Part shown: piece by piece, positions 31,415 through 31,608 of the stretch | How the letters are laid out: each line of letters starts with the position of its first letter | Position numbering within the stretch: the stretch's first letter is position 1 | Source of the DNA: Deltaproteobacteria bacterium | GTDB taxonomy: Bacteria > Desulfobacterota > UBA8473 | Assembly (NCBI GenBank): GCA_030643245.1 | Contig: DAOWME010000005.1 | Span: 1 to 31,608 of the forward strand | Reading direction: 5' to 3' | DNA: 31,608 nt | Made by a program: the position numbers and the translations under genes | The notes under the pieces: model-generated | Told to the model about the DNA's origin: nothing | What the model saw: only the letters and a program-made list of their open reading frames with translations | The model's database searches: none

Positions 31415-31466
31415 CCGCATAACCTCCTGGGGTATATATACATGTCTACTATGCACAACGACAACA

Positions 31467-31608
31467 CTAAGGGACGTGGCCGAAATAACTTCCTCAAGTT
31501 GGCGCTCAGATTTAGGTCAGATTTGTTCGATCTGAAAATACAAAACCACAGGAATAGTTTTGCCTATTTCGAGGATTTTGTGTTTGAAGATCGGGCAAAG
31601 ATGGCCTG
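31467..31608. repeat. Family 3 MITE-like element, copy B (right end cut by window), uninterrupted
   Basis: CTAAGGGACGTGGCCGAAAT starts the left terminal repeat; the sequence follows copy A (25729-) closely, but lacks the 145-bp family 1 insertion, reading GGAATAGTTTTGCCTATTTC across the centre (31551-31570). It begins about 52 bp upstream of the mutase start codon, in the same orientation relative to the gene as copy A relative to acyl-CoA dehydrogenase (1). Confidence 0.87.

Noticed and set aside
31435..31464. Promoter-like TTGTCG-N18-TATATA upstream of the mutase (minus strand)
   Set aside because: The implied transcription start would fall on the Shine-Dalgarno itself, leaving almost no leader; not convincing without RNA data.

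Overview
The window is chromosomal DNA of moderate GC from a bacterium that looks like a member of the Desulfobacterota (former Deltaproteobacteria). The evidence is the plus-strand housekeeping order rpsF-rpsR-rplI-dnaB-(CDP-alcohol transferase)-clp-DUF1844-ispE-spoVG-tRNA-Gln-prs-rplY-pth-(hppA)-ychF, followed by many acyl-CoA genes and short palindromic intergenic repeats, both common in that phylum. The taxonomic call is inference from gene order, not from a marker alignment.

Positions 1-13848 (plus strand) form the housekeeping block: ribosomal proteins S6, S18, L9 and L25, replicative helicase DnaB, a CDP-alcohol phosphatidyltransferase, a divergent two-ring Clp ATPase, IspE, SpoVG, tRNA-Gln(TTG), PRPP synthetase, peptidyl-tRNA hydrolase, a K+-dependent-type membrane pyrophosphatase with a strong terminator, and YchF. 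Several starts were moved to internal ATG, GTG or TTG codons that have a good Shine-Dalgarno.

Positions 14012-31414 (minus strand, convergent with ychF) hold a catabolic or biosynthetic acyl-CoA island. In transcription order it contains: an AdoCbl-type acyl-CoA mutase catalytic subunit with a rewritten active site; enoyl-CoA hydratase; three acyl-CoA dehydrogenases (two are recent-looking paralogues); an SCP-x-type thiolase coupled to a DUF35 zinc/OB protein; a D-2-hydroxyacid dehydrogenase; a HadA/HadB-like pair of MaoC hydratase halves; a small Cys-containing unknown; an HMG-CoA-synthase-like protein fused to a DUF35 domain but lacking the usual catalytic residues; a second SCP-x-type thiolase; a family III CoA-transferase/racemase; a VanZ-like membrane protein; and a corrinoid adenosyltransferase that could supply the mutase cofactor. 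Together they could activate, rearrange, oxidise and thiolytically cleave a branched acyl-CoA whose identity cannot be read from sequence.

The intergenic spaces of the island are full of palindromic MITE-like repeats. At least four families are visible. One (terminal motif TAGTGYCCATCCA) is inserted into the central loop of another (terminal motif GGCCGAAATAACTTCC), and an uninterrupted copy of the second family at the right window edge supplies the empty site. I see no CRISPR array, no prophage, and no transposase gene.
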